Of a stretch of 64,000 bases of DNA, positions 1-12,729 are shown piece by piece. Within the stretch, counting starts at the first letter, position 1, and each line of letters opens with the position of its first letter. The notes under the pieces are model-generated. The model was not told the DNA's origin and searched no databases. It saw nothing but the letters and a program-made list of their open reading frames with translations. The DNA is from Galerina marginata (Eukaryota > Basidiomycota > Agaricomycetes > Agaricales > Galerinaceae). The stretch spans positions 1 through 64,000 of the forward strand of contig JAECYW010000011.1 of assembly GCA_023014335.1 (NCBI GenBank). The letters are read 5' to 3'. A program made the position numbers and the translations under genes.

Positions 1-175
1 GGTGAGACAAGCAGTGAACGTCGTTGGGAACGACGACGACGACAACGAAGGGAAGGGAAGGAGGAGGGAGAAAAGTCTAAGGAGGAAAAGAGTGGAGAGG
101 GGAAGGGTACGCTTGATGATGAGGGGGGCGTAGGGAGGGAGAAGAAGAAGGACGAAAGGAGGTGACAAATACAAA
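1..175. repeat. Purine-rich tract at window edge
   Basis: The plus strand is almost all G and A here (runs such as GGAAGGGAAGGAGGAGGGAG), then switches to a mixed, pyrimidine-leaning composition. No reading frame of note crosses it. It may be promoter or 5' UTR of a gene beyond the left edge; that is inference. Confidence 0.5.
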
Positions 176-3100
176 CCGAACAACGAACAACAAGGGACCA
201 ATTTTTCTTCTGATCGTCCTTTTTTTTCATTTTGGTCCCATTTTTGTGCCTGCTTTTGGGAATCCACCCGACACGCATGATCGGTTGGCGTGGATGAGGT
301 AAGCCCGTCCCTGTCATTCTGCCGCGTCTTAAAATAGACGGCACCGCACTCGGCGTCGGCGCTGGAGGAGCGCTGCAGCTCCGAGTGTCGCTGGGGCTCG
401 TTTCATAGCATCTGCGTTGCGCTGTTCTGTCCGAGCTTATGCATCGAACACACCGACGGTCCGCCTCAGCTTGGCGTTGCACTTTGACTCAGATTACACA
501 TCCACCTCAATTTCCTTCTCAAATCCACGCCCGCCTCCGCTCGCTGATAATCACATCGCTTAATATCGATGTACAATAAATCAATCAATTAAATCCACAG
601 GACGAGCCGCGAGGCTGAGGCTACGATTACAATTACCAAACAAATCACAATGTCCGACCGACCAATCCCGAAATTCACCGCGACTCTTATCCAAAACGGG
701 GAAGGTAACATAATCCGAAACCGTGATTCAGCTCCCATCTACCGAGATCATCGCGACGCTTCTTGATGGGCTTTCCTGATGCCAGATGCCAGTCGTCCGT
801 GTTGACAGAAACCACATAAGGAGGATGCCGAGGTATACTTGGAACCGCACCCGCTCCTCAATTCAAAATAATTACTACGAATGCATCCGTCGACATCCGT
901 GAAGTCGGAGGGGCATATTATTGGGCGTAACAACCCACGAATAGAAAAAATTTCCTCTTCATTTCATTACAATTTTCATTCCACGAAAAACTCTTCACCG
1001 AAATTTGACTCCCCCTCGTACATAATCATTTATCTAAATTCCCCAAAACATGAAACGCCAACCCGCCTCAAAGTCGAGCCTCGACCCCAACTTATCGCCA
1101 ACCCCAACGCACCACAACCCATATCTATCCGCGTCGCACGAACAATCCAGGCGCCCATCGGAGAACAAGAACAAAAAAAAGAAACAAACAACCAACTCTT
1201 GCAGATAGCCAAGCACGAGTTCAATTGAGTAAAAATTGGCTCGTTTCCGGTATCCGGTCTCTCAAACGCGTCGGTTCGGGTGTAATTTACCCATGTCCGA
1301 GAACGGATCTGGAGTCCCCGGACCGCGCGTTTTCTTATCAACGCCCAGCGATCGGTGTCACAGCCACAGAAGCTGCGCTCACCGACTCCCGACGGGTGCG
1401 GCGCCGACGTTGGTTTCCCCAGCGCGCGCCCTCCAAGTTCTGTGTTGCACGGTCAATTCTGAACAGACCGTCCTCCCATCGGTCCTTCGGCCCACTTCAA
1501 ACGCGTGATCCATCCTTTGTCCAAGGCCGTTGTTCCAAATCAAACGCGTTCCTTGTCCTCAAAAACTATCATTCCGGCCTCCCATTTCCAATTTCGTCAT
1601 CCACCTCTCATATCCTCGTCATTCATCCAATCACAACGCAAGCTAGAACATTGACTAGCTCTTTTTCGGCCTTGACGACAGTATGAATGGGACGTACACA
1701 CCTAAAAGTTGACTGAAAGACAAAAGACATTTCATTTCGCCTCTCTCCGGCGTTCATCATTCATTCACTTCACCCACTTCACAAATTCATATTAAGTTAT
1801 TGAAAATTAGCGCCAAACGTGTCTTTAATTACGATTCGCGGCAGCTCACCATCATCCACATCCCGCCACCCGCCTCCAGCCATAATGTAGGTGCAGGGCC
1901 AGGCACGAGTCCCTACTGATCCGCCCCCACAGATGCAATTCTGTCTAGCGTCAGAAATTGCCCCTCGCCGACGTTCTTCTCTTCTCGTCCAAACTGCCCG
2001 ACCGCCTTCTACCTTCACTGGCTCGAAAACGTGTACATAACCCATTGTTTTATTTCTCTCCCTTTGATAAAATTATGGACAGACAGACGACACGACCAAG
2101 CATATTATTATAAGGCACCAATGCGGAAAATTAACATCGACAGGGGCTTCATGATCAGGTCGTCATTTTAAAATTTTCAAGGACATTAATAAAACCGCTA
2201 ATTGAAATTTTTGAAATCAAATCAAACTGGGCTCCACACGTCGTGGATAATGGTGCTGTTCCTCGTCACTCATGCCGACTTTTAAACGTATCGATGCAAG
2301 CGAACTTTCCCTGCTGGACGATTCCGAAACTTTTCTGTGTCGACGCCTTAGTTTTAGGTTAGGGTATCCTGGTGCATGTCTTCCCCTGCACTTTCGTCGA
2401 TAGTACTCCCATCGCTCGCCGCCCCTTTCTTAACGAGGAAATCTCAAAACCTCATAAAACCGTTACTGTCTTCTTCGTCGCCTCTTCAACGTTATCGACT
2501 CGTCTCTTGCAGGCTCCCAATTTTAGAATCTGTACAGCCGAGGATCTAACCACTCAGTTAAGGCCATCTCCTATCTCTTCCAACAAATTTTAGGTCGCTG
2601 ATCCTAGTATATTGCGGCATTTCATGTCCACGTTGGATCACGCCGCCTCGTTTCGAACATATCCGCGGGACAATAATTATTTTCCCAACTGGAATCCTGA
2701 TCATGAACACGGCACCATAGATTGGGTCAGATTACCAGCGTCTAACTTCTTGCCGCGGCAACTTTGTAAAGTATCCTATCCGCCAATTCGCATCGTCAAT
2801 TAATTACAACCCCTTTTTGAGCACGGGTCCCGGGCAAACTCTCCCTAATCTCGTCTGCAATGAACGCCTCTCCAATATGCGCCTCGAGTCTAGGCCTCCA
2901 ATCTACAGACGCAGACTGGACGTACCGGCGGTTCTGACCCTCCGCCTCCAATCCAAAACCCGCTTCAGTTTTGTTCACTGGTATTGTCTTGTCGACTCAG
3001 CCAAGTCCAACGATAGCTGGATCAATCAGCAGCTCGATTTGATTGCCGGAAAAACGTCATTTTCGCCCATGATCGACACAGTTTGCCTGCCAATCCAATC

Positions 3101-5079
3101 CAATTCAAGCTATGCCTCCGCCCAATACAAAGAAAATACATCCGATCTGCAAATGTGCCGAACACCTAAGAATTATACAGCCGACTTTGCCCAGCCTTCT
3201 GGCGGCTCTATTTTTGATTACACTGCTAACTTGAATGCACGGGCATTGATTCCTCCTAGCTGTTGTCCCTCGCTTCTGATAACCTCTTCCAACTTCGTCC
3301 TAAAATAACGATCACCGAGTCCTAGTTCCGCAGCACCCCGCTCGTACTTTGAGCGACCACCTCTCCTCCATCTCCCACTTATTCCCTCCTACATCGCCTC
3401 CAATACTCTCCTAAAACCCGTCCACGGACCGAATCGGCTGTAACACATTCGCATACATGTATACATCCTCGCTACTCTTACACACCATGAATGTATATGC
3501 CCACCTGCGACGTCTCAGCTTGACACCAGCCATCATCGACACTTATCCCGATTTTCGTACTCAGCGCTTGAAAGCTGACACTGACGCTGACACTCCTGGC
3601 ATCTCAACGCTGTACAAACGGGCAATCCTCTTCGGTATCAAACCCGCGCACGCGGTCGCGTCATTACCCCGTCCTCCCTATCCGCGATACACGCATCTCG
3701 ATCGGTTATATGTCTCGCCGTCCACATATTTGGTGCTTTTATTAGTAATTATAAATGGCATAAGGCTCGCGTTTTTGGCTGGTACTACGACGGGTCTATG
3801 CGCTTGACGCTTTAGCTTTTAACATTAACCGTGGATCCTGGGGTTTTTCATCATGCCACCTTGATATCTCTGGTATTCTCAGTTGATTCTCAGCGTCATC
3901 CACCTCGGGCTCGGCGATTGGTGTCTTCTCACCTCAGAGTCTTTGCCCACGTTCCGAATTCCAGAGTCTAAATCCTAACGGACAAAAATATTGCGCCACT
4001 GCCCATCCCGTTCTCGGGAAAAGGATCCCCCGCGATAGTCCCACAGAGCCATGTCCTCTCACAGGATTGTCAATTAATTTTCGTGTTCATGTTCCGTCCT
4101 CAGTCGACTAAATCCAGTCCACTCAATTTATTAGGCGTGCGCCGTATATTAGCGTCGCCTGCTGACCTTAGCTTGCTGATGTATCGACTGCTACTATCTT
4201 TTTGTTGAAGCTCTTGCGGTCGATTGCACAACTTGCACTTACATAGAATGAGAGACGATCCCAAGGGCAGATTGTCATTCTTCCATTGACTGGCCCTCGA
4301 TTACACGCTCTTGACTTAATGATCACTTCACCAACAGTCTGTTTTGGTTCGCATTATGGTCGGGCTGATCTCCCGCTCTCCGAACCTGCTAAAGGCTACT
4401 TCCAACCGCCTTATAACATGACATTTTCCTTGAATTTTCGCGGAAAATCTCTTTTCCTTTTCTTCCCATCGACTTGATTTACTCTGGCCAGGGTTCCGTA
4501 CGTGAATAATTAAAAAATTTAAATACCTTGTGACTCGTGAGGGTCCACTGATAAACTCTTCATTATGTTTGACACTTCGAATGGCTTCCACGCGGGATTA
4601 TGATTACCGCGCCGCCAGTGGTTCCCGAATAAACCTTCTTGGCAGCTTTTGGCCATGCGCATGGCCAGGAGCCAAAATATTTTATGGTCTCAAGAATATG
4701 GGTCCTGACGGAACAATGACGGAATGCCGATTTTCTTCTACCATCAACCTTTGAATCTGGAGCATTATACTCTAGTTAAGCTTTCGCAAATTGTATTTTT
4801 CAATATCGTAGAGACACGCAGTCGTTCTACCGGACGTCACTTCGGTATTGCAGTAAGTCGAAGCTCATGGTCGGACAAAGTGGCTTGCCAGTGGTTGCGG
4901 CGTCACGTGTATATGCTGCCCATCATCGTTGACAACAAAATTTGGTTCTTATTCCAAAACTGCACGACCCCATAAAGCCTCTTGAGCCGTTCAAGTCTCG
5001 TTCGAAATTTAGGTGACCAAACTTTCTCGCAATTCTTAACGCCGCCCATTATTTATAACCCTTGAACTTGAAGTACAGC
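176..5079. other. Gene-free stretch, about 4.9 kb
   Basis: I see no protein family, signal peptide or splice-consistent exon chain. Open frames of up to about 160 codons occur at 1225-1686 and 2817-3308 but read as low-complexity, serine- and proline-rich text with no recognisable domain. The plus strand is pyrimidine-rich in many places. It may be a long upstream region for a gene left of the window plus the promoter of the F-box gene at 5080. No RNA gene or transposon end was recognised. Confidence 0.4.
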
Positions 5080-6599
5080 ATGAGCAATTGGGATGAGTTA
5101 TGCTTGCTGTGCGGTATTTCTCCCATTCCTCCTAGCGAAATATATACCGACCCAGGATATGGCGCCGAAGACCTCGGGGACAAAATAATTGATTACGACC
5201 CATCCATTCTTTCTGATCTGCGACTCGATAAAGAGGAGCTTGTGGCCATGCTTCTGGATGCTCTCGAGCTTGATCTGCCTTTTGATCTACCGGAATGGAA
5301 ATGGGTGGGTTTCACGAATTGTGTTGCGATCGGACACTTCTCGCATGACGGGGATACACCGCATCAGATTGTCGGGACCGAGTCTGGTTGTATGAGGAAA
5401 ATTCCAGATGGCACCAACGTTGAGACTCGGATCGTCAGAGATCCGAGTTGCGGTGAATTCAGTGTCATTGTCAAACGTATCAAGAAAGGGGAATATGAGT
5501 TCGAAGAGGTAGAAGAAGCAGGACTTTCCAGGACTTCCTCCTCCAATTATATGTACGCTGAACTTCGACGCACCGACGGCTTTGGCAATTTCTTCCTCTC
5601 AGAAGGTTGTTTCTATTATCTTGCAGCCTGGCTCGACATAAGTGGACTCGTGGAGCAACGTGTTGGGTCTTTATCTTTTGCAGGCGAGTTATACGAAGTC
5701 GTAAATTCTAGGATGAGGGGACGCGGTCCGTCAGACAACTTTTAATTCTTATTGACGTCGCTAACTTGTCTCTCGGACAGATAATGGGACCGGAATTCTT
5801 TCCTGGATGGAATATGATGGCGTTGAAAACACGCTGGAACAAACGCAGTACACCTTCGAAGGAGGGTTGAAGATACCTGAATACACCACCGCTTCCATGC
5901 GAAATAAATGTACTCCGAAAGAAATTCTTGACGCGATCATTCGTGATTGTCGTTGCTGGAGGTTCATTGCACCTAACTTGTGAGCACACGATACAGGGTT
6001 TTCTCCTATGAGATGCTGTCGTTTTTAACACGCCTATAAGGTGGCCCTCAGTTTCGATCGACGAGAAGCAAGATCGATCCAGAAAGTTCCCCATAACCTT
6101 GGCAGTATCCAATCCGTTGACGCTGTTGCCAATCGAAATATTATCCAATGTCCTTGCATACGTGGACAGCTTGCAAACATACTTGGCCGTGGCAAGGACT
6201 TCGAGGTCAATCTACAACGTTGTTACCGAAGATTCCTTCTTCAGCATGACAACAAAAAGGATGTCAAGTTCACCATCGGGATGCTTATTTTGGCTTCTCC
6301 CTGTATCCTCAATTCCCGGCGAACTGCAGAAAGCAAATTCAGCGTTGTTGACCTTCCTTCCCAAAGCGTCCGGTGCAGATATCGAGCGTAATATTCCAGC
6401 TGGCTCACAAACAGATCCCCAGTCCCTTTTTCTACGACCAGATTTTCGTTGGATTTCCTTTGTTCGTACCTGCTACGATTCATGTTCCATGATGAACAGA
6501 AAACGAATATGGGGCCAGGTAAAGCAGTTGGAGGAATTCTGGAGGAACTACCGGCTTTATGGGTGGGAAGTGGATCGCTTTGGCGTCGCACTTGAATAA
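5080..6599 (+). CDS. F-box protein, basidiomycete type, 3 exons
   Basis: Predicted substrate-recruiting subunit of an SCF-type ubiquitin ligase. Exons 5080-5725, 5781-5979 and 6041-6599 join in frame to 467 aa. Introns are 55 and 61 nt; the second has a GTGAGC donor. The first ATG gives MSNWDELCLLCGISP, the usual start of an Agaricomycete family that opens with a short NWDxxCLxCGI segment. The F-box lies centrally, about residues 305-345 (LPIEILSNVLAYVDSLQTYL), and the C-terminus keeps the family's R-x-R-I-W region (NRKRIWGQVKQLEEF). Family knowledge: many such genes occur per genome, with unknown substrates. The gene is convergent with the next F-box gene, with only 4 bp between stop codons. 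The intron-1 donor GTCCGT is weak; GTAAAT at 5701 is stronger but breaks the frame. Confidence 0.85.
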
Positions 6600-6603
6600 C
6601 TAC

Positions 6604-8681
6604 CTATTGACCTAAACCCACCATACGCCTCCACTTTAAATAATCAAATATCGAGTCATTTTCTGAGAAATCGCGATTAGTCCAAAAGACTTCCTTATCA
6701 TCGACGATTTTGTTCCTCCCATGCAGCAAACTCCATACCACATCTCTTTTCTGCATATCTATAAATGCACGGCATTGAGGAGCAAAAAGGACTCAACGAA
6801 ATATTCCTAAACATACCTTCTGGAGGTTTGAAGTAAAACAGGCAAAACCGGCCATGGCGAATAAAGCCGTGGCAAATATCCTGGTCATGAAAAAGAACCT
6901 TCCACAAATAAATAAGTCCCGGAACCCTGTCGGAGAGACGGTACGTTTTCTCCTGCGGAATTAGGTTAAAATCGAGTGCCCAGAATTTGTGAAGAACGCT
7001 TTGCATCCAGACCTACCCCTCCATGTGTCAGTGACAATCTCCTTCGATAAGATCAAATTAACTCACATAATACTCCGGCATTTTTTCGAGCGGTATGGTC
7101 TCCAAGACGGAGAGCAGATTATCCAATTTTCGCCCAAAATTTCGATCTGACAAAGACTTCCAGATTCCAAAGACACTCCTTCCGGTTCGATTGGCTACGC
7201 ATTCATCTAAAATAATGTCGAGTTCGGTAAGAACGTTTGATAAACCCGTTGCGGTATCCCGGAGAATGTTGCTAGAAACTTGGAGTTGGTCTGCAGCCAC
7301 GTTGCAAAGTTCCCTGGTTGTAAAGACGAGTCGAACGGAAAACGTAGACGTCAGGCGAGACCGACTGTGAGCTAGATTTTCGATTTCGTCTAGCGAAGTC
7401 GGTGAATGTATAATGAGGTTTTGAAGGCATGGAACCAACGTGAACCTCTCGGAATGCGTATGAAGGAGGCAGAGGTCTGTGAAAGGAATGTCGTTACACT
7501 CCAGTTCTATCAACGCGGGAGAAAGAAGCAGGATCTTTGTGAGCTCCCCAGAAAGCAAATGGGTGGTGTGGAATGACAGGCGCGTCAAATGCGAGCCAGT
7601 GAAAGAGCGCGAGAGAAACTCGATGAGGGAATTTAGAAATAATGGGCTGTGGTCACGAATTCGAATATTTCGCAAGATAGATGTTGTGAGTGAGTCGATT
7701 GGCGACCAATGAAGTGGAGCGTTTCCATAGATCCTGAAGTCGAGGCTCTGGAGCTTCATTAGCGTAGCAGGCGAAAGACTTGGAGCAGATACAGGATTGG
7801 TGGTGCGGTACTCGAGGTGTTCAATGGCTGAGTGGTCGAGTAGTATGTTGGCTAAGCCAACTGGACAGCGGGACCGCTCTCTGTAGGTCGTGAGTTGAAG
7901 CCAAGGGAGGCTTTTGAACTTGATTGGATGGGGGCCCGGGGACTCCAGTTCCATTTCGCTCAATAACGGAACTACGGAAAAGGCGCGGGTGCGCCGCAGC
8001 TCAGTCCGCCACTTCGTCGCAGATGGGACGTGCAGCTTAAGGCAATGGAGGTTAGGCAGCCGGCCTTTGAGGGCTGCAGTTACATCGTTTAAGCTATTAG
8101 AATCCGCCGACATCGTTACGCTTCTCCACTTCTTCGAATGTTTGTAGGCTGTCTGGGTCACTGGGTGTTGTGTTTTTGAGACCTGGTCGTGGCTAGGCGA
8201 GATACAATCCGCGATAGCAATAGAAAGAAGCGCAGATCGCGGAACCCTTGCGATCCTAGCTTCCAGCGACGTGATAAATTCTTTCCTTGTAGTCTGCCTG
8301 GTCAGTCTAAGGGGGGGAAGAATGGCTAAGAGGTCCGGGAAACCTTTGACAACTGCGTGCCAGAGGCGACATACGCTCAATTGAAGTGGGAAATTGGGAC
8401 CAGAGCTATGAGCTAGATGGGAGAATATGTGCTGAAGAATTTCACCCGAGATTCGACGAACGGGAGACAGTACTGCTTTGTGAACGCAAATAAACGTCGC
8501 TAGTTCTAATTTGACGTCCTCGATCTTCATGGCTAGCCACGGATTGACGAGATATTTCCTCTGAAGCAAGTTGAATAGCCTCGAGGATGGTTTTGATCTG
8601 CTCGTCACTAGGCTCTTCATTGGAAGTTAGAAGCCGAGGAACGGGAGATTTAAAAGAGAGGTTCATCGTCGGATCCAGCAT
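6604..8681 (-). CDS. F-box/LRR-type protein, 5' end frameshifted
   Basis: Three exons: 7067-8681 (broken), 6817-7012 and 6604-6758, with introns of 54 and 58 nt (GTGAGT and GTATGT donors). From the ATG at 8620 the frame gives 634 aa. The family pattern, however, places the start at the ATG at 8681 (MLDPTMNLSF, then PSDEQIKTILEAIQ). That coiled segment lies in a different frame from the following segment (VKLELATFICVHKAVLSPVRR) and the F-box (ISGEILQHIFSHLAH). One surplus base near 8544-8550 would reconcile the two into about 654 aa. The rest is a leucine-rich repeat-like body typical of Agaricomycete F-box proteins. It is either a recently damaged gene, a gene starting at 8620, or an assembly error. 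Predicted SCF adaptor; substrate unknown. Confidence 0.8.
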
Positions 8682-9003
8682 TTAAACCTGAGTTTCAGAA
8701 AGCCCAAGACGAATCAATTTCTTCGTATCAAACAGTCGATTGAGGACACACCTTTCCTAACGATGCTTTGAATGCGAGAACGGGAAGTGAGAGTTTAGGC
8801 ACAAATAACTGGACTGCTGTTGCCTTCGCAATGTTGGACAGAGCAACGCCCACGGTAATGTATTTATAGTGCTCAACGCAAGACAGACTCCAGCAACGCG
8901 TACACGTCTGCCAAAGACTTCTAGCACCGACATGCGTGTTACCTTTAAGACGGTACACATGATAAATACAAGGAGAAGGGAGGAGAAGTAAGTATGGGAC
9001 ACG
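8682..9003. other. Short intergenic gap
   Basis: About 320 bp between the F-box start and the kelch-MYND stop, both on the minus strand. It should hold the terminator of the kelch gene and the promoter of the F-box gene. No specific motif was recognised. Confidence 0.4.
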
Positions 9004-11374
9004 TTAGTCAATTTTCCGACAATGGTGCATTTTTTTGTGCTGTCTCCAACCATCTGCCAGACAGTCAGAGTCACAGAAGAACGCTTTTCCTTTACAAGAT
9101 CCTGACATAGAAAAAGACCATCAGAAAAGCTCTCGGTCGTGAGAACATGACACAAACCTCCACATTTCTTCCACCTCCCAGCCGAACCGCATGCGAAACA
9201 CCTCTGCCACGGCCCAATCTTTGCCGTCTTCGCCTCCTCCTCGATATCTACGTTCGCAAAGTCCCCATTCAGAAGATCGAGGCGCAGCTGCCATAGATCG
9301 CAGAAGGTGCGCGACGCGTTAACTTTGCCAGATGGGACCCAATCCGTGTTGACATAGCCCCCGAAAAGGTAGGTTTTGCCCGTCGAGGGGTCAGAAAGCA
9401 GCTGCGACTGCGCACGGTATGTCGGGAAGCCGCGAGTCAGGACCTGCTTCCACTTGCCGCCGTTGGAGTTCGAGGCAGGTTTCGTGGTTTTCCATGAGAT
9501 GTCGACGTTATCAGAGGGAGGGGCTGAAGGAGCGTATATGAAAGTGTCAGCGAAGTATGAGAACGGGAAGACATTGTTGTCGAATTGCGTCTGGAGGGCG
9601 GGATTATATCCACCGAATACGATGGCTGTGTTTGTCACTGGGTTCTGTGTAAAAGCGGATGGGGTCATTAAAGGAAAACTCATAGAAGATAACGAACTCC
9701 AAAACGTACGAAGGTGCAAGCCGCTTCAGAACGAGGACATGGAACGTTACCACACAGCCGCTCCATCCTCCACTTTTCCTCCTTGATATCCCAGCTCCAG
9801 AAGTCTTCGTACGCATACCCGTTGGAGGCAGTGTGGAGCTCACCATTCATTCCACCCGCAGACCGGTCGGCCTCGCCTCCGAAAAGATAGATACGTTCCT
9901 GGTTCGCATCGACCCAGCTCGACGGCGTCTTCCTCGGGCCAGGACAGGAATAATCCGCGACCTTACCAGGTTGGAAGTACCCGCTCAGCCGTTTCCAAGT
10001 CAAAGTTTTGAAATCAAGCCTCATGAAGAGGTTGATGCCGATCATACACTTTTTGTGAGTACCACCGAAGACGTACAGATGGTCGCCGACAACTTGCTGA
10101 GTCGTGTCTTTCAAATTGTAGAGCGGCGCGCGAGCGAAAACGGGCCCCATGTCAGGTCCAGCAGCTTTACCCAACGAATAGGTCATAACGGTGCCCCATT
10201 TCTCCTTGCGAAGGTCGAAGTAGTCGAGTTCTTCTTTCCCAGTAAATAAGAAAGCCTTATCGTTATAGACAGCGAAGTTCCAGAGCATCCAAACACCTGT
10301 TGCGCCTTCCGGTCCAGGGAAGGGAGGTAGCGTGCGCCACGTATCCAACTTGACGAGATCCAAGCAACATAGGTCGCGATAGCAAGGTCCTTTCGTTTCA
10401 CCTAACCCTCCTCCGACGTAAAGTTTCCCTATCGTGGACATAAGCCATAAATTAAGGGCGTAGAGACGGAAACAAACCATTCCAAATGAAACTGGAGAAA
10501 GCAAGACGGGGCTTCATCGCTCCTTTTTTCTTCACATTTACCTTCCTCCACGAACCAAGGACCTGTAATTCTGGGTGGTCGACCTTAAGGTCAGCTGTGA
10601 GCTTTGGATCCGGATGGCGGAGGGACGTCAACCAGTCGAGCTTCTTCAGATCGCGAAGGGCGACGACCTCCGGAGTCATATGCCTTGCACCCATGAATTC
10701 CACTCCTAAATTCCACCTTCTATCCACCGCCGACCCTGTATTGCCGAGTTTCTCGAAAATCTCGGAAGCCAGAACGAGACTTGTCACGATCTGCTTCGTC
10801 AGAGGTGGGAGTTCGAGATGGTGCCTGATCCACTCTTTACGACAGAATCAGTCTCTGACATATGCGACACAAGATCAAAAGCTCACCGAATAATGGCACA
10901 TCAAGCGTAAAACGCGTCGTAAGGGCAAGAAATCGCGCTTCTTCGACCCATATCAAGGCCTGCCTCAAACATCAATATTGGCGTTTTATGTAAGGGAGTA
11001 AAACGACTAACATCCTCGAGATTTCCAACTTCCTTCGAACTCCTCCCAATCAAGTTATAGCAGCATATCAAATATAATTTGACGTAGGGATCCATGTTGA
11101 TATATGTTGGCCACTGAGCGGCCCCGCCATTGCTGGTGGCTTCCATAGGTATCTTTCCTCCATCGCCGACGAGCGTATAGGCAGCTAGGAGGTATGAATT
11201 TCTCGCGCGCTGATAGTCGCGTGCATCGAATGCTTTGTCCGCGGCGTTCATATGGTGGCTAGGTATGTTGAGTTCCGTCAAACGACGTCTAAAAAAAGGC
11301 TCAAATGCTCACAGAGCTTACCCATGGGCATTGATCCGGGCTACGTCCCTGTCAGATATGGACGGTATCTCCAT
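9004..11374 (-). CDS. Kelch-repeat protein with C-terminal MYND zinc finger (copy 1)
   Basis: Seven exons: 11322-11374, 11012-11258, 10887-10959, 10478-10834, 9710-10428, 9158-9644 and 9004-9101. They join without a phase error to 677 aa; introns are 49-65 nt. The N-terminus (about 18-130) is helical and TPR-like (AFDARDYQRARNSYLLAA). Residues about 235-620 hold kelch blades with repeated YLFGG/YVFGG strands (LYVFGGTH, IYLFGGEAD, TYLFGGY). Residues about 631-674 form a MYND-type finger (CFACG, KKCGGSCKGKAFFC, CLADGWRQHKKMHHC). Family knowledge: abundant in Agaricomycetes, function unknown; kelch and MYND both suggest protein-protein interaction. A decayed relative lies 1.3 kb upstream and an active-looking paralogue at 26137-28450 shares the exon pattern (73-nt and 98-nt exons). 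The start at 11374 is the first ATG of a short first exon. Confidence 0.9.
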
Positions 11375-12729
11375 AAGAGTTGGAAAATCTGGAAAGATTA
11401 CTTGCAGAAATGCAGAACGAGGAAGAGCAGAAAGTAAAGCCAATCGACGGTCCTTGGTGTTTGTTGTTTGGCCCGTCTAGCCCACATCATCAAAACCAAA
11501 CAGCGCCTCTCAGTGCTTAGCAACTTCGATTTGACTGCGACATCGGTTACATCGTACCAAGATTAAAACGTGTACTCCTCTTCTGTCAAGTGCTGCTAAT
11601 ATTCCTGTTAAATCGACCTTGACTTGGGTTCAAGGAGGTTTTGAAATACTGAGACGCGATTTACCTTGTTTTTTAATGGAATACTAAACGATAAGTACTG
11701 ATAAAATCATAATGAAATATTGAGAGAACGTTGAGTTCTACGTCCGTTTCAGGCTTCGGTCACAATACTCTCGTCTATTGTGGTAAACCTGTACCGATGT
11801 GTTTCTTGGGAAGGTTTTTTCGCGACTGACCCAAATTTCTTTGCTTCCTAATCTTTATGTTATCGTCCAGTTAACAAACCTGTTCAATACCTTAAAACCT
11901 TGGAAGACGCGGGTCTAACCAGATGTTAAGAGGCATGGATTTGAAAGGCTGGTCGAATACTGCTGGTTACGACACGAAGCCAAACCCCGAACAAGAAAAC
12001 TGATCGTGACGGACAAATTACCGGCAAATATTCTCATCGCAAAGCGAAAGTTCTACAAAAAAAATAGCTGTGCTTAAGTAAGGGAGAGAAAATCTTTTTA
12101 CGTGCGCCGTTGGCTGAGAAGGCTTGAGATGACCTTCATTGGACATAAAATTCTAGCATTTTGATTAGCGCACGACTTCAAACGAAAGGTATTCTGCCAC
12201 CCAATGACGTCCATTTGTCTGTTTCGGCAAGGAGAGCCCCATTCAGACAGTCTTTTGAGTTTTTGAGCGTTTCATCCCACCAAAAGAATATTCAGCTCCG
12301 TAAGATCAATTGGAAGGCTACACTCACGCCGAGGTTTAGAATGAGTAGAGAGCTTCACTCCACCACATACTCTATTTTTTTTACCCGAAAGTCAACGTCT
12401 GCGGAGAAAGTTTCCGCGAGACGCGTAAAGGAGTTCGATTTCGAGAGTTTAAACCTAAAGGGCCGATCCTAAATTCTAGTCGGGAGGTGAAAAGAAGAGA
12501 GCACTCGCGATGGCCTGGTGTGGTGAGCATGCGTCGGATGTGCAATGGGTAGAGGCTTCAGCAACAAACGAGAACTAGAACTGATTGCCGTCAAATTGGG
12601 TGTTAAGTGTGGGGTTATAATCTCCTAAAACAGCAACGGTATTACTCGAGTAGTTTACTGCGTTCTGTAGGTTTTATATACAGTATCGGATTAGAATCAA
12701 GAAGTAGCAGTTAAATGATTCTCACCAAG
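11375..12729. other. Intergenic, no gene recognised
   Basis: Short AT-leaning frames only; the longest (12161-12472, plus) shows no domain or splice partners. It sits between the kelch-MYND gene and its decayed relative and should include the promoter of the former. Confidence 0.4.

Noticed and set aside
1225..3308. Open frames of 150-163 codons on the plus strand
   Set aside because: No ATG-supported domain, repetitive S/P-rich text and no splice-consistent neighbours.
8757..9719. 320-codon minus frame overlapping the kelch-MYND 3' end
   Set aside because: It reads through the last intron of the kelch gene; the spliced model with the MYND finger explains the region.
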